DNA of 64,000 nt from Quadrisphaera sp. RL12-1S. Its GTDB lineage: Bacteria; Actinomycetota; Actinomycetes; Actinomycetales; Quadrisphaeraceae. The stretch spans positions 296,739-360,738 of the forward strand of contig NZ_JACNME010000005.1 in the NCBI RefSeq assembly GCF_014270065.1, read 5' to 3'. A program made the position numbers and the translations under genes. Under the pieces are notes generated by a model that saw only the letters and a list, made by a program, of their open reading frames with translations, ran no database searches and had not been told where the DNA came from. Shown in pieces: positions 31,054 through 39,153 of the stretch; the first letter of the stretch is position 1, and every line of letters begins with the position of its first letter.

Positions 31054-31992
31054 GTGACGACGACGCTCGCGCTGCGGGCGCTGGGGCTGGGCGACGCCCT
31101 CACCGGCGTTCCCGCCCTGCGGGGCCTGCGGCGGGCCCGGCCGCGGGCGCGGCTGGTGCTCGCAGGCCCGCCGGAGACGGGGGCCCTCCTCGTCGCCGAG
31201 GGCGTGGTGGACGCGGTGCTGCCCGTGCGCGGCCTGGCCCCGCTGCAGCCGGACGCGCTGCTGCGGGCCGCGCAGGAGCACCCCGGCGTCCTGGGCGGTG
31301 CCCAGGTCGACCTGGCGGTCAACCTGCACGGCCGGGGCCCGGAGAGCACGCGGGCGCTGGCGGCGCTGCGGCCCGGGCGGCTCGTCGCCTTCGACACCCC
31401 GGACCACCCCGCCTGGGACGACGACGCCCACGAGGTGCAGCGCTGGTGCGGCCTGGTGCGCCCTCTGGGCGGTGCGTGCGGCCCCGAGGACCTGGTCCTG
31501 CGCGACGTCCCCCTCGCTGCGCGCACCGGTCCGGTGGTGGTGCACCCCGGGGCCGCGTCGCCGTCGCGGCGGTGGCCGGCCGAGCGCTGGGCGCAGGTGG
31601 TGGCGGCGCTGCAGGGGGCTGGCCGCGCCGTCGTCGTGACCGGCGGACCGGACGAGGCGCCGGTGTGCGCGCCGGTGGCCGCCGCGGGCGCGGAGGACCT
31701 GTGCGGGCGGCTGTCGCTGGCGCAGCTGCTCGACCTCGTCGCCACGAGCCCGCTGCTGCTGTCCGGCGACACCGGAGCCGCGCACGCGGCCACCGCCGCG
31801 CGGACACCGTCGGTGCTGCTCTTCGGGCCCACGTCCCCGGCGCGCTGGGGTCCCGCTGTGGACGCCGACCGCCACCGGGTGCTGTGGCGTCCTCGGGTGG
31901 GGGACGCCGCCGGTGACCCGCACGGGGTGTCCCCCGACCCCGTCCTGCTCCGCACCACGGTGGATGACGTGCTCGCGGGTACGGTGGGCTGA
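31054..31992 (+). CDS. GT9-family glycosyltransferase (heptosyltransferase-like), second copy
   Basis: 312-residue GT9 enzyme. LALRALGLGDALTGVPALRG is the family's N-terminal loop (with the GLGD motif), and the donor domain shows VVVHPGAASPSRRWPAERWA, VVVTGGPDEAPV and LLLSGDTGAAHAATAARTP. It differs strongly from the GT9 protein at 24602, so it is probably a second, different transfer step. Last glycan gene of the run: its stop shares one base with the ATG of the MarR gene (31992), which puts the regulator downstream in the same transcript unless it has its own promoter. Confidence 0.9.
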   Translation: MTTTLALRALGLGDALTGVPALRGLRRARPRARLVLAGPPETGALLVAEGVVDAVLPVRGLAPLQPDALLRAAQEHPGVLGGAQVDLAVNLHGRGPESTRALAALRPGRLVAFDTPDHPAWDDDAHEVQRWCGLVRPLGGACGPEDLVLRDVPLAARTGPVVVHPGAASPSRRWPAERWAQVVAALQGAGRAVVVTGGPDEAPVCAPVAAAGAEDLCGRLSLAQLLDLVATSPLLLSGDTGAAHAATAARTPSVLLFGPTSPARWGPAVDADRHRVLWRPRVGDAAGDPHGVSPDPVLLRTTVDDVLAGTVG

Positions 31993-32471
31993 TGCAACCG
32001 ACCGAGAGCGCGTCCGGGCCGACCGCGGCGACGGGTGGCGACTTCGAGGTCCGCGAGATGCTGTGCCTGGCCCTGCACCGCGCCTCGCGGGCCATCACCT
32101 CCCAGTACCGGCCCCTGCTGGCGCCGCACGGGCTCACGTACCCGCAGTACCTCGTCATCACGCTGCTGCGCATCAGCGGCACCACCACCGTGGGCGGCGT
32201 CGGCGAGGAGCTGGGCCTGGAGTCCAGCACGCTGTCGCCGCTGCTGACGCGCCTGGCCGAGCGCGGCCTGGTCACGCGCACCCGGTCCACGGACGACGAG
32301 CGCCGGGTGGAGGTGTCCCTGACGCCGGCCGGCCGGGCGCTGGGCGAGGAGCTCGCCGACGTGCCGTGGACCGTGTGCCGGGCCACGGGGCTCAGCGTCC
32401 CGGAGATCAAGGGCGTCGTGGCGCAGCTGACCGAGCTCGTGGACCGGCTCGAGGGCCCGCCCGTCCTCTGA
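31992..32471 (+). CDS. MarR-family regulator, OhrR-like
   Basis: 159-residue winged-helix regulator. REMLCLALHRASRAITSQYRP, then LTYPQYLVITLL, matches the N-terminal helices of OhrR, including a Cys in the position of the peroxide-sensing Cys and both Tyr residues that contact it. The wing and recognition region follow (LGLESSTLSPLLTRLAERG, RSTDDERRVEVSLTPAGRAL). OhrR proteins repress organic-peroxide defence and are released by Cys oxidation. No ohr gene is next to it; instead an alpha/beta hydrolase with haloperoxidase-like sequence follows 88 bases downstream and is the likely target. Confidence 0.88.
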   Translation: MQPTESASGPTAATGGDFEVREMLCLALHRASRAITSQYRPLLAPHGLTYPQYLVITLLRISGTTTVGGVGEELGLESSTLSPLLTRLAERGLVTRTRSTDDERRVEVSLTPAGRALGEELADVPWTVCRATGLSVPEIKGVVAQLTELVDRLEGPPVL

Positions 32472-32559
32472 CGCCCGCGCTCGGGTCGCGCACGACAGGC
32501 TTCCGGGAGACGGTGGAGCCGCAGCCGGGACGGCTGTGACGCCACCGAAAGGAAGAGCG

Positions 32560-33426
32560 ATGCCCCGCCTCGTCGTCGGACAGAGCACGACCGGTTCCAC
32601 CCCCGAGGTCGAGCTCTACTACGAAGACCACGGCACCGGTGCGCCGGTCGTCCTCATCCACGGGTGGCCGCTGTCCGGGCGGTCCTGGGAGGCGCAGGTC
32701 CCCGCGCTCGTCGAGGCCGGCCACCGCGTCATCACCTACGACCGCCGCGGCTTCGGCGACAGCTCCCAGCCGTGGGACGGCTACGACTACGACACCTTCG
32801 CCGCCGACCTCGACGCCCTGCTGACCCACCTCGAGGTCACCGGCGCCACGCTCGTGGGCTTCTCGATGGGCGGCGGCGAGGTGGTCCGCTACATCTCCCG
32901 CTACGGCACCTCGCGCGTGGCGAAGGCCGTGCTGGCCGCCGCGGTGCCCCCGTACCTCTACAAGAGCGACGACAACCCCGACGGCGGCCTGGACGACGAC
33001 ACCATCGCCCAGTTCCAGACCGGCGTGACGACCGACAGGATCGCGTTCCTGGAGGACTTCACGACCAACTTCTTCTCCGCCGGCAAGGGGTTGACGGGCC
33101 CCAAGGTCAAGGTCAGCGAGCCGCAGCGGCAGTACGCCCGCCACATCGCCGAGTTCGCCTCCCCCAAGGGCACCCTCGACTGCATCACCGCCTTCGGCCG
33201 CACCGACTTCCGCGGCGACGTCTCCGCCGTGGCGGCCGCCGGCATCCCGGTGCTGGTCATCCACGGCGACAGCGACGCGATCGTGCCGATCGAGGTGAGC
33301 GGGCAGCGCAGCCACGAGGCCATCCCGGGGTCGCAGCTGCACGTCGTCGAGGACGGCCCGCACGGCATCAACGCCTCGCACGCCGAGGAGTTCAACCGGG
33401 TGCTGCTCGGCTTCCTCGCCGGCTGA
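32560..33426 (+). CDS. Alpha/beta hydrolase, non-heme chloroperoxidase (bromoperoxidase) type
   Basis: 288-residue alpha/beta hydrolase. The oxyanion loop is VVLIHGWPLSGRSWE, the nucleophile elbow GFSMGGGEVVRYI (Ser), the acid VIHGDSDAIVPIE (Asp) and the base EDGPHGINASHA (His), in correct order. YDRRGFGDSSQPWDGYDYDT is typical of the cofactor-free haloperoxidase/perhydrolase subgroup. A good site AAAGGAAG stands before ATG 32560. It follows an OhrR-like regulator and ends at a strong hairpin, so it is a plausible peroxide-responsive enzyme, for example a perhydrolase or esterase. The physiological substrate is unknown. Confidence 0.92.
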   Translation: MPRLVVGQSTTGSTPEVELYYEDHGTGAPVVLIHGWPLSGRSWEAQVPALVEAGHRVITYDRRGFGDSSQPWDGYDYDTFAADLDALLTHLEVTGATLVGFSMGGGEVVRYISRYGTSRVAKAVLAAAVPPYLYKSDDNPDGGLDDDTIAQFQTGVTTDRIAFLEDFTTNFFSAGKGLTGPKVKVSEPQRQYARHIAEFASPKGTLDCITAFGRTDFRGDVSAVAAAGIPVLVIHGDSDAIVPIEVSGQRSHEAIPGSQLHVVEDGPHGINASHAEEFNRVLLGFLAG

Positions 33427-33436
33427 CCCGCCCCCT

Positions 33437-33472
33437 CCCTTCCCGCACTTTCCTCGGCAAGTGCGGGAAGGG
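33437..33472. terminator. Bidirectional hairpin terminator, 14-bp perfect stem
   Basis: CCCTTCCCGCACTT (33437-33450) pairs exactly with AAGTGCGGGAAGGG (33459-33472) around an 8-base loop. It lies between the convergent hydrolase and methionine aminopeptidase genes. No T-run follows, as usual in G+C-rich actinobacteria. Confidence 0.8.
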
Positions 33473-33486
33473 GGCCGCCCGTTGGC

Positions 33487-33514
33487 GCACTTTCCTGGGC
33501 AAGTACGGGAAGGG
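33487..33514. repeat. Degenerate second copy of the terminator sequence
   Basis: The 28 bases here repeat 33445-33472 with two mismatches, 42 bp downstream. The left arm of the stem was not duplicated fully, so only a weak hairpin can form. This indicates local duplication of the terminator. Confidence 0.75.
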
Positions 33515-33522
33515 AGCGGGGG

Positions 33523-34311
33523 TCAGGGAGCGGTGAGGACGACGGGGCCGTCGTCCGTCACGGCCACCGTGTGCTCGGCGTGCGCGGCGCGACGGCGGTC
33601 GCGCGTCACCACGGACCAGCCGTCGCGCGCGGTGCGGTACTCCGGCGACCCGAGCAGCAGCATCGGCTCGATGGCGAGGGTGTGCCCGGCCTCGAGCCGG
33701 ACGTCGCGCGCGCCGGCCAGCGGCTGGTTGGGCACGAAGGGCGCCTCGTGCATGGCGCGCCCGATGCCGTGGCCTCCGTGGTCGGGCAGGTGCGCGTACC
33801 CGTGCTTCCTCGCCACGGCGTCGATGGCGGTGGCCACGTCGAGCAGCGTGGCCCCGGGCACCGCCGCAGCGATCCCGGCCGCGAGCGCCTCCTCGGTGGC
33901 CGCCACGAGCCGGCGGTCCTCCTCGGTGGACGTCCCGGCGATGACCGTGACGGCCGCGTCACCGTGCCAGCCGTCGACGGCGGCGCCGAAGTCGATGCTC
34001 AGCACGTCGCCGTCGGCGAGCTTGCGCCCGGTCGGCGGACCGTGGACGACCACCTCGTTGGGCGACAGGCACAGCACGCCCTTGTACGGCGTGGGCGCCC
34101 ACGCCGGCGCGTAGCCGAAGAAGCTGCTCTCGGCGCCCGCCTCGTGCAGGGCCGTGCGGGCGATGTCGTCGAGGTCGCGCAGCTTGACGCCCGGCACCGC
34201 AGCGGCCTTGACGGCCTGCAGCGCCAGGGCCACCACGCGGCCCGACTCGCGCATGGTCTCCAGCTCCGCGGCGGACCTGACGGGATGCTCTGCCGTGGAC
34301 GTGCTGGCCAT
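33523..34311 (-). CDS. map: Methionine aminopeptidase, type I
   Basis: Removes N-terminal Met from new proteins. 262 residues. The five metal ligands are visible: Asp in VLSIDFGAA, Asp in GWHGDAAVTV, His in GGHGIGRAMHEAP, Glu in LAIEPMLLL and Glu in AHAEHTVAV. CLSPNEVVVHGPP is the substrate-side strand. There is no N-terminal zinc extension. The ATG at 34311 has TAGCCT six bases upstream on the minus strand and no ribosome site, so it is probably leaderless. A second, clearly different enzyme of this family is encoded at 52411-53292. Confidence 0.93.
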   Translation of the reverse strand: MASTSTAEHPVRSAAELETMRESGRVVALALQAVKAAAVPGVKLRDLDDIARTALHEAGAESSFFGYAPAWAPTPYKGVLCLSPNEVVVHGPPTGRKLADGDVLSIDFGAAVDGWHGDAAVTVIAGTSTEEDRRLVAATEEALAAGIAAAVPGATLLDVATAIDAVARKHGYAHLPDHGGHGIGRAMHEAPFVPNQPLAGARDVRLEAGHTLAIEPMLLLGSPEYRTARDGWSVVTRDRRRAAHAEHTVAVTDDGPVVLTAP

Positions 34312-34317
34312 GCGCCC

Positions 34318-34323
34318 AGGCTA
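34318..34323 (-). promoter_or_regulatory. -10 hexamer (TAGCCT) for map, leaderless
   Basis: On the minus strand TAGCCT is followed by six bases and the ATG of the methionine aminopeptidase gene. It lies inside the 5' end of a longer version of the divergent AlkA reading frame, which supports the shorter AlkA start at 34373. Confidence 0.5.
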
Positions 34324-34372
34324 CGACCCCCTGCTCGCGCACCTCGGCGGCGCTCGCGCGAGGCTCTCGGGC

Positions 34373-35284
34373 GTGGACCTGCCCTTCACCCCGCCGCTGC
34401 ACGCCGAGCAGCTCTTCGGCCACCTCGCGGCGACCGCGGTCCCGGGCGTCGAGGAGTGGCTGCCCGCCACCGGCTCGTCGCGCGGCGCGCTGCGGCGCAG
34501 CCTGCGCCTGCCGGGCGGGCCCGCCGTCGTCGTCGCCCACGTCCCGGCACCGGGCGCCACCTCGGTGCGGGCGGAGGTCACCACGACCGACCCCGCCGAC
34601 GAGCCGCTCGCCGCCCTGCTCTGCCGGCGCCTCCTCGACCTCGACCTCGACCCGTCCCTGCCCGACGCCGGGCTGTCGCAGGACCCGGTGCTCGCGCCGC
34701 TCGTCGCCGCCGTCCCCGGCCGCCGCACGCCCGGTGCGCCGTGCGCCGAGGAGGTGGCGCTGCGCGCCGTGCTCGGCCAGCAGGTGTCGACGGCGGCGGC
34801 GCGCACCCACGCCGCGCGGCTGGTCGCGGCCCTGGGTGGGCCAGCGGGACCCGGCAGCGACCTGCGGCTGTTCCCGAGCGCCGCCTCGGTGGCCGCCCTC
34901 GACGACGACGACGCGACGCGGCTGCTCGCCCTGCCCGTGCGGCGCCGCGAGACCCTGCGGAACCTGGCGCGGGTGCTGGCGGACGGGGTGCTCGACCTGC
35001 GCCACGTCGACGACGGCGGCGACCCGCAGCGCGCCCGCGCGCAGCTGCTGGCGCTGCCGGGCATCGGCCCGTGGACGGCGCAGACGGTCACGATGCGGGC
35101 CCTCGGCGACACCGACGCCTTCCTGGCCAGCGACCTCGGCGTGCTCGCCGCGGCGCGCGAGCTGGGCCTGCCCGGCGACGCCCGGCCGCTGGACCGGCGG
35201 GCCGCAGCGTGGGCGCCGTGGCGGTCCTACGCCGTGCAGCACCTGTGGGGCGTGCTGCCGCACGCCATCAACGCGCTGCCGTGA
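34373..35284 (+). CDS. DNA-3-methyladenine glycosylase II (AlkA-like)
   Basis: HhH-GPD family base-excision glycosylase for alkylated purines, 303 residues from GTG 34373. The N-terminal TBP-like AlkA domain starts at LPFTPPLHAEQLFGHLA, and the glycosylase core has VALRAVLGQQVSTAAARTHA, ALPGIGPWTAQTVTMRALGD (the helix-hairpin-helix with GIGPWTA) and DAFLASDLGVLAA carrying the catalytic Asp. WAPWRSYAVQHLW closes the fold. The frame is open back to ATG 34310, which would overlap the divergent map start by two bases; I prefer 34373 because homologous domains begin there. No Ada domain is fused. The gene is convergent with the RNA-ligase-like gene. Confidence 0.88.
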   Translation: MDLPFTPPLHAEQLFGHLAATAVPGVEEWLPATGSSRGALRRSLRLPGGPAVVVAHVPAPGATSVRAEVTTTDPADEPLAALLCRRLLDLDLDPSLPDAGLSQDPVLAPLVAAVPGRRTPGAPCAEEVALRAVLGQQVSTAAARTHAARLVAALGGPAGPGSDLRLFPSAASVAALDDDDATRLLALPVRRRETLRNLARVLADGVLDLRHVDDGGDPQRARAQLLALPGIGPWTAQTVTMRALGDTDAFLASDLGVLAAARELGLPGDARPLDRRAAAWAPWRSYAVQHLWGVLPHAINALP

Positions 35285-35304
35285 GCGGAGGGTGTTCGGG
35301 ACGC

Positions 35305-35347
35305 CCATGATCACGGCGGGAAGTGCGCGGGAAGTCCATGATCACGG
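35305..35347. repeat. Two copies of CCATGATCACGG, 31 bp apart
   Basis: Exact 12-bp copies at 35305-35316 and 35336-35347, each centred on the palindrome TGATCA, lie in the convergent gap between alkA and the RNA-ligase-like gene. The second copy includes the stop codon of the latter. GGAAGT/GGAAG-type sequence also recurs between them. Function unknown; possibly a relic of a small dispersed element. Confidence 0.7.
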
Positions 35348-35878
35348 GGAGGGCAGGGGCAGGGTCTCCTCGGGGGACCAGGGGCCGCCGTCGTAGCGCC
35401 ACAGCTCGAGGGCCCGGGCCCGCGCCGTCCAGGGGGTGATGGACACCTCCAGGCGGTCGGCGAGCTGGCGCGCGGCCTCGGGGGTCACCTTGTTCTGCAC
35501 CGTGACGTGGGCGCGCAGGCGCTGGCGGTCCTGGGCGGTGAGGGCGTCGTCGCCGAGCTCGTCGCGCAGGCGCCGCAGCATCCTGTGGTGCAGCGCGTCG
35601 AGCTCGGGCGCCACCAGCCGCAGCGCGGTGCCCCGGCCCAGCCGCTGCACCTCCCCCACGCGGACGTCGAAGGCGTCCGTGCGGGCCTCCTCCGCCAGGA
35701 CGCCCCGGACGCGCGCCACCTCCTGCCCCGGCAGGGCGTGGAAGAGCGTCACGTGGGCGGGCAGGTGGTTGCGGTCCGCCGGGAAGTGCGTGCGGCGGAG
35801 GCCGTCGAGGCGCTCCTGGCTGTCGTCGTCGAGGGCCAGGGTCACCACGAGCGGCCGTCCGTCCGCACCGTCCGTCAT
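35342..35878 (-). CDS. 2'-5' RNA ligase family protein (2H phosphoesterase)
   Basis: 178-residue 2H-superfamily protein. Both catalytic histidine motifs are present: [11 protein letters not shown] near residue 42 and [12 protein letters not shown] near residue 127, matching the H-x-T/S-phi pattern of ThpR/LigT proteins that open or join 2',3'-cyclic or 2'-5' RNA ends. ATG 35878 overlaps the stop of the upstream epimerase gene (ATGA, 35875-35878), so the two are coupled although no functional link is obvious. Confidence 0.85.
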   Translation of the reverse strand: MTDGADGRPLVVTLALDDDSQERLDGLRRTHFPADRNHLPAHVTLFHALPGQEVARVRGVLAEEARTDAFDVRVGEVQRLGRGTALRLVAPELDALHHRMLRRLRDELGDDALTAQDRQRLRAHVTVQNKVTPEAARQLADRLEVSITPWTARARALELWRYDGGPWSPEETLPLPSP

Positions 35879-36912
35879 GCGGCCTGCCGCAGCCCCGTGA
35901 AGAATTCGACGGTGCTGGCCAGGCCCTGCTCCCACGGCACGCTCGGCTCCCAGCCCAGCAGCGTGCGCGCCAGCGTCGTGTCGGGGCGGCGCACCTGCGG
36001 GTCGTCCACGGGGCGCTCCACGAACCTGATCTCCGAGCGGGACCCGGTGGCGGCCACCACGTCCTCGGCGATCTTCTTCACCGTCATCTCGTGGGGGTTG
36101 CCCACGTTGACCGGGCCCGGGTGGCCGCTGCCGGCCAGCGCGAGGATGCCGCGCACCAGGTCGTCGACGTAGCAGACCGACCGGGTCTGCATCCCGTCCC
36201 CGGCCACGGTGATGTCCTCCCCCGCCAGCGCCTGGCGGATGAAGGTGGGGATGGCGCGCCCGTCGTGCGGGCGCATCCGCGGCCCGTAGGTGTTGAAGAT
36301 GCGCACGATGGCGGTGTCGACGTCGTGCGTGGTGCGGTAGGCGGTGGTCATGGCCTCGCCGTAGCGCTTGGCCTCGTCGTAGACCCCGCGCGGTCCGACG
36401 GGGTTGACGTGGCCCCAGTAGTCCTCCGGCTGCGGGTGCACCTGCGGGTCTCCGTAGACCTCGCTGGTGGAGGCCAGCAGGAAGCGCGCGCCCTTCTCCT
36501 TGGCCAGCCCGAGGGCGTGCAGGGTGCCGATCGCACCGACCTTGAGGGTCTCGATCGGCAGCTGCAGGTAGTCGATCGGGGAGGCCGGGGAGGCGAAGTG
36601 GAGCACCAGGTCGACGTCGCCGGGGACGTGCACGAAGTCGGTGATGTCGCAGCGGACCATCCGGAACTGCGAGGACGGGTAGCGCTCGGCGAGGTGGGCG
36701 ACGTTGCCCGGCCCGCCGGTGAGGAAGGAGTCCAGGCACACCACCTGGGTGCCGCGCGCGAGCAGCTCCTCGCACAGGTGGCTGCCGAGGAAGCCGGCCC
36801 CGCCGGTCACGACCGCCCGGCGGAAGCCGCGCTGCGGCAGCACGGTCGAGCCGGTGGTCGGTCCGGTGGTGCTGCGCTGGCTGTCGGGCTGGCTGGTGCT
36901 GGGCTGGGCCAC
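35875..36912 (-). CDS. NAD-dependent sugar epimerase/decarboxylase, UDP-glucuronate decarboxylase-like
   Basis: 345-residue extended [23 protein letters not shown] is the NAD site, and [55 protein letters not shown] and [20 protein letters not shown] (Tyr-x3-Lys) follow. The blocks [18 protein letters not shown] and YDEAKR are those of UDP-glucuronate decarboxylase (UXS), which makes UDP-xylose. It is less like dTDP-glucose dehydratase or HldD. A 30-residue Ser/Thr/Gln-rich N-terminal extension precedes the fold. GTG 36912 follows GGGGAG. Divergent from two GT2 genes at 127 bp, so the three probably build a glycan together. Confidence 0.88.
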   Translation of the reverse strand: MAQPSTSQPDSQRSTTGPTTGSTVLPQRGFRRAVVTGGAGFLGSHLCEELLARGTQVVCLDSFLTGGPGNVAHLAERYPSSQFRMVRCDITDFVHVPGDVDLVLHFASPASPIDYLQLPIETLKVGAIGTLHALGLAKEKGARFLLASTSEVYGDPQVHPQPEDYWGHVNPVGPRGVYDEAKRYGEAMTTAYRTTHDVDTAIVRIFNTYGPRMRPHDGRAIPTFIRQALAGEDITVAGDGMQTRSVCYVDDLVRGILALAGSGHPGPVNVGNPHEMTVKKIAEDVVAATGSRSEIRFVERPVDDPQVRRPDTTLARTLLGWEPSVPWEQGLASTVEFFTGLRQAA

Positions 36913-37039
36913 GGTGGGGACTCCCCGGTCACGGCGTCGTCGGGCCGCACTGCTCGACCTCGCTGGCGCTGTCGGGACCAGTTGACCCCACCGGCGCTGG
37001 ACGCGCGAACCGAGCGCCCCGGAGGCAGGATCGGCCGGG

Positions 37040-37993
37040 ATGCCCAGCACCTCCTCCCCCGACGAGCCCCTCGACCCGCGCCTCGGCGTGGTGGTGATCA
37101 CCTGGCAGCGCCGCGAGGAGGCCCTCGCCGCCGTCGGGCGGCTGCTGGACCTGCCCGAGCGGCCCCGCGTCGTCGTCGTCGACAACGGCTCCACGGACGG
37201 CACGGCGGGCGCGCTGCGCCGCGCCCACCCGGCGGCCGTGGCGTCCGAGCGGCTGGAGGTGGTGCCGCTGGCGCACAACGCGGGCGCCGTGGGGCGCAAC
37301 GTCGGGGTGGCGCGCCTGGCGGAGCTGGGTCTGCGGTACGCGGCGTTCTGCGACGACGACACCTGGTGGGAGCCCGGCAGCCTCGCGCGCGCCGGCGACG
37401 TGCTGGACGCTCACCCCGACGTCGCCGTGCTCACCGCTCGCATCGTCGTGGAGCCCAGCGGCCGTGAGGACCCGATCGTCGCGGAGCTGCGCGACTCCCC
37501 CGTGGTGGGCTCGCGGCCCGGCCTGCCGGGGCCGGCGCTGGGCAGCTTCCTGGCCGGTGCGTCGGTGGTGCGCGTCGACGCGTTCGGCCAGGTCGGCGGG
37601 TTCTCGGCGCGGCTGTGGCTGGGCGGGGAGGAGGAGATGTGCGCCGCCGACCTCGCCGCCGCCGGCTGGGAGCTGTGCTACCTGCCCGACCTCACCGTGC
37701 ACCACCGGGCCTCGGCGCTGCGCGACTCCTCCCTGCGGCGCCGGCACGGCATCCGCAACACCGTCTGGTTCACGCTGCTGCGCCGCCCCTGGCCCGCGGC
37801 GCTGCGGCGGCTGCGCGTGCTCGCCCGGCAGGTCCCCAAGGACCGGACCACCGCCCTGGCCGTGGCCGACGCGGTGCGGGGCCTGCCGTGGGTGCTGCGC
37901 GAGCGCCGGCCGCTGCCGCCGCACGCCGAGGCGCGCTTCCTCGCCCTGGAGGACGCCCAGACCCGGTCGACGGCGAGGAGCTACGTCGGATGA
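37040..37993 (+). CDS. GT2-family glycosyltransferase
   Basis: 317-residue inverting GT-A transferase: [75 protein letters not shown] (DxD-type metal site) and [19 protein letters not shown]. The C-terminal part ([37 protein letters not shown]) resembles prokaryotic GT2 proteins that end with an amphipathic membrane-associated region. ATGA overlap with the next, paralogous gene. Confidence 0.9.
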   Translation: MPSTSSPDEPLDPRLGVVVITWQRREEALAAVGRLLDLPERPRVVVVDNGSTDGTAGALRRAHPAAVASERLEVVPLAHNAGAVGRNVGVARLAELGLRYAAFCDDDTWWEPGSLARAGDVLDAHPDVAVLTARIVVEPSGREDPIVAELRDSPVVGSRPGLPGPALGSFLAGASVVRVDAFGQVGGFSARLWLGGEEEMCAADLAAAGWELCYLPDLTVHHRASALRDSSLRRRHGIRNTVWFTLLRRPWPAALRRLRVLARQVPKDRTTALAVADAVRGLPWVLRERRPLPPHAEARFLALEDAQTRSTARSYVG

Positions 37994-38850
37994 GCTCGCC
38001 CTCGGACTCCGTGACCGTGGTGGTGGCGAGCATGGACCGGCGCGAGGAGCTGCTGGCCTCTCTGCCGCGCCACCTCGCGCAGGGGCTGCGCGTGCTGCTG
38101 GTCGACAACGGCAGCAGCGACGGCACCGTCGAGGCCGTCCGCGCCGCGCTGCCGCAGGTGGAGGTGGTCCCCCTGCCGGCCAACCGCGGAGCGGCCGCCC
38201 GCACGCTCGGCGTGGAGCGAGCGTCGACGCCCTACGTGGCTTTCGCCGACGACGACTCCTGGTGGGCGCCCGGGTCGCTGGAGCACGCCGTGGAGCTGCT
38301 CGACGCCCACCCGCGGGCGGGACTGCTGACGGCGCGCATCCTCGTGGGCGAGGCCGAGCGGCCCGACCCGTTCAACGACGTGCTGGCCGCCGCACCGCTG
38401 GGGACCGAGCCCGACCTGCCCGGGCCGTCGACGCTGGGCTTCATCGCCTGCGCCGCGGTGGTCCGCCGGTCGGCGTTCCTGGCCGTCGGCGGCTTCGACG
38501 ACGTGGTGGTCTTCCCCGGCGAGGAGGAGCGGGTGGCGCTCGACCTGGCGCGCGACGGATGGGGCAGCGCCTACGTGCCCGAGCTGGTGGTGCACCACCA
38601 CCCGAAGAGGTCGGCCTCGCGAGACACCGACGAGCGCCGCCGCACCCGCATCACGCGCTCGGCGCTGCTCACGGCGCTCATGCGGCGCCCCTGGCCCGTG
38701 GTGGCGGCGCGGGTCGCGCGCGCCTGGCGAGCCGGCGGCCCCGAGCGCGCCGCGCTCGTCCCGGCCCTGCGCGACGCCCCGCGGGCCCTGCGCGCCCGCC
38801 GCGTGGTCCCGCCGCCGCTGGAGGCGGTCGCCCGGTCGCTGGGCCAGTGA
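37990..38850 (+). CDS. GT2-family glycosyltransferase, paralogue of the preceding gene
   Basis: 286-residue GT2 enzyme with the same architecture and many of the same blocks as its neighbour: VTVVVASMDRREELLASLPR, LLVDNGSSDGTVEAVR, NRGAAARTLGVERA, VAFADDDSWWAPGSLEHA, VGGFDDVVVFPGEEERVAL and ALMRRPWPVVAARVARAW. The pair clearly arose by tandem gene duplication. The four-base overlap with the first copy indicates coupled synthesis, perhaps for two successive transfers onto one acceptor. Confidence 0.9.
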   Translation: MSSPSDSVTVVVASMDRREELLASLPRHLAQGLRVLLVDNGSSDGTVEAVRAALPQVEVVPLPANRGAAARTLGVERASTPYVAFADDDSWWAPGSLEHAVELLDAHPRAGLLTARILVGEAERPDPFNDVLAAAPLGTEPDLPGPSTLGFIACAAVVRRSAFLAVGGFDDVVVFPGEEERVALDLARDGWGSAYVPELVVHHHPKRSASRDTDERRRTRITRSALLTALMRRPWPVVAARVARAWRAGGPERAALVPALRDAPRALRARRVVPPPLEAVARSLGQ

Positions 38851-38886
38851 GCGCCGTGACGCGCTCCTCGCGCGCGCGGGCGCTGG

Positions 38887-39153
38887 GTGGTGCACGCCGA
38901 CCACTGCTTGGGCCGCGTGGTGCTCGACCACGCCGTGGGCGGGTGCTGGTACGACGTGCTCGGCCGCTCCGGCACGGCAGGGCGCCGCGGTCCGGCCTTC
39001 GAGCGCCTGGACGACGCCCAGCTGGCCCACGCCGTCGCGCTGGCGGAGGACATCGCCGACGGCGGTGACGCGGTGCTGCGCCCGCTGGACGCGCAGTCGC
39101 TGGCCTGGCGCGGCAAGCGCCCTCGCCGCGGGGGCGGTGCCGCGCGAGGATGA
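38887..39153 (+). CDS. Small conserved-looking protein of unknown function
   Basis: 88 residues from GTG 38887: VHADHCLGRVVLDHAVGGCW, then YDVLG, a Gly/Arg loop, LDDAQLAHAVALAEDIADGG and a basic end DAQSLAWRGKRPRRGG. The alternation of conserved-type Cys/His/Trp with a charged helix looks like a real small domain, and I have a weak memory of similar short actinobacterial proteins with a D-H-C-F/L-x-R start, but I cannot name the family. The ribosome site is poor, and the true start might lie upstream in another frame if there is a sequence error around 38880. It ends with ATGA shared with the next small gene. Confidence 0.55.
   Translation: MVHADHCLGRVVLDHAVGGCWYDVLGRSGTAGRRGPAFERLDDAQLAHAVALAEDIADGGDAVLRPLDAQSLAWRGKRPRRGGGAARG

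Noticed and set aside
21247..31992. Considered as a classical LPS core or enterobacterial-type operon acquired by transfer
   Set aside because: Base composition, codon use and GTGA overlaps are the same as in neighbouring genes, no mobile-element traces flank it, and no lipid A or Kdo genes are present.
35875..36912. Considered as HldD, which would complete ADP-L,D-heptose synthesis
   Set aside because: Motifs ([24 protein letters not shown]) match the UDP-glucuronate decarboxylase group, and it is not in the heptose operon.
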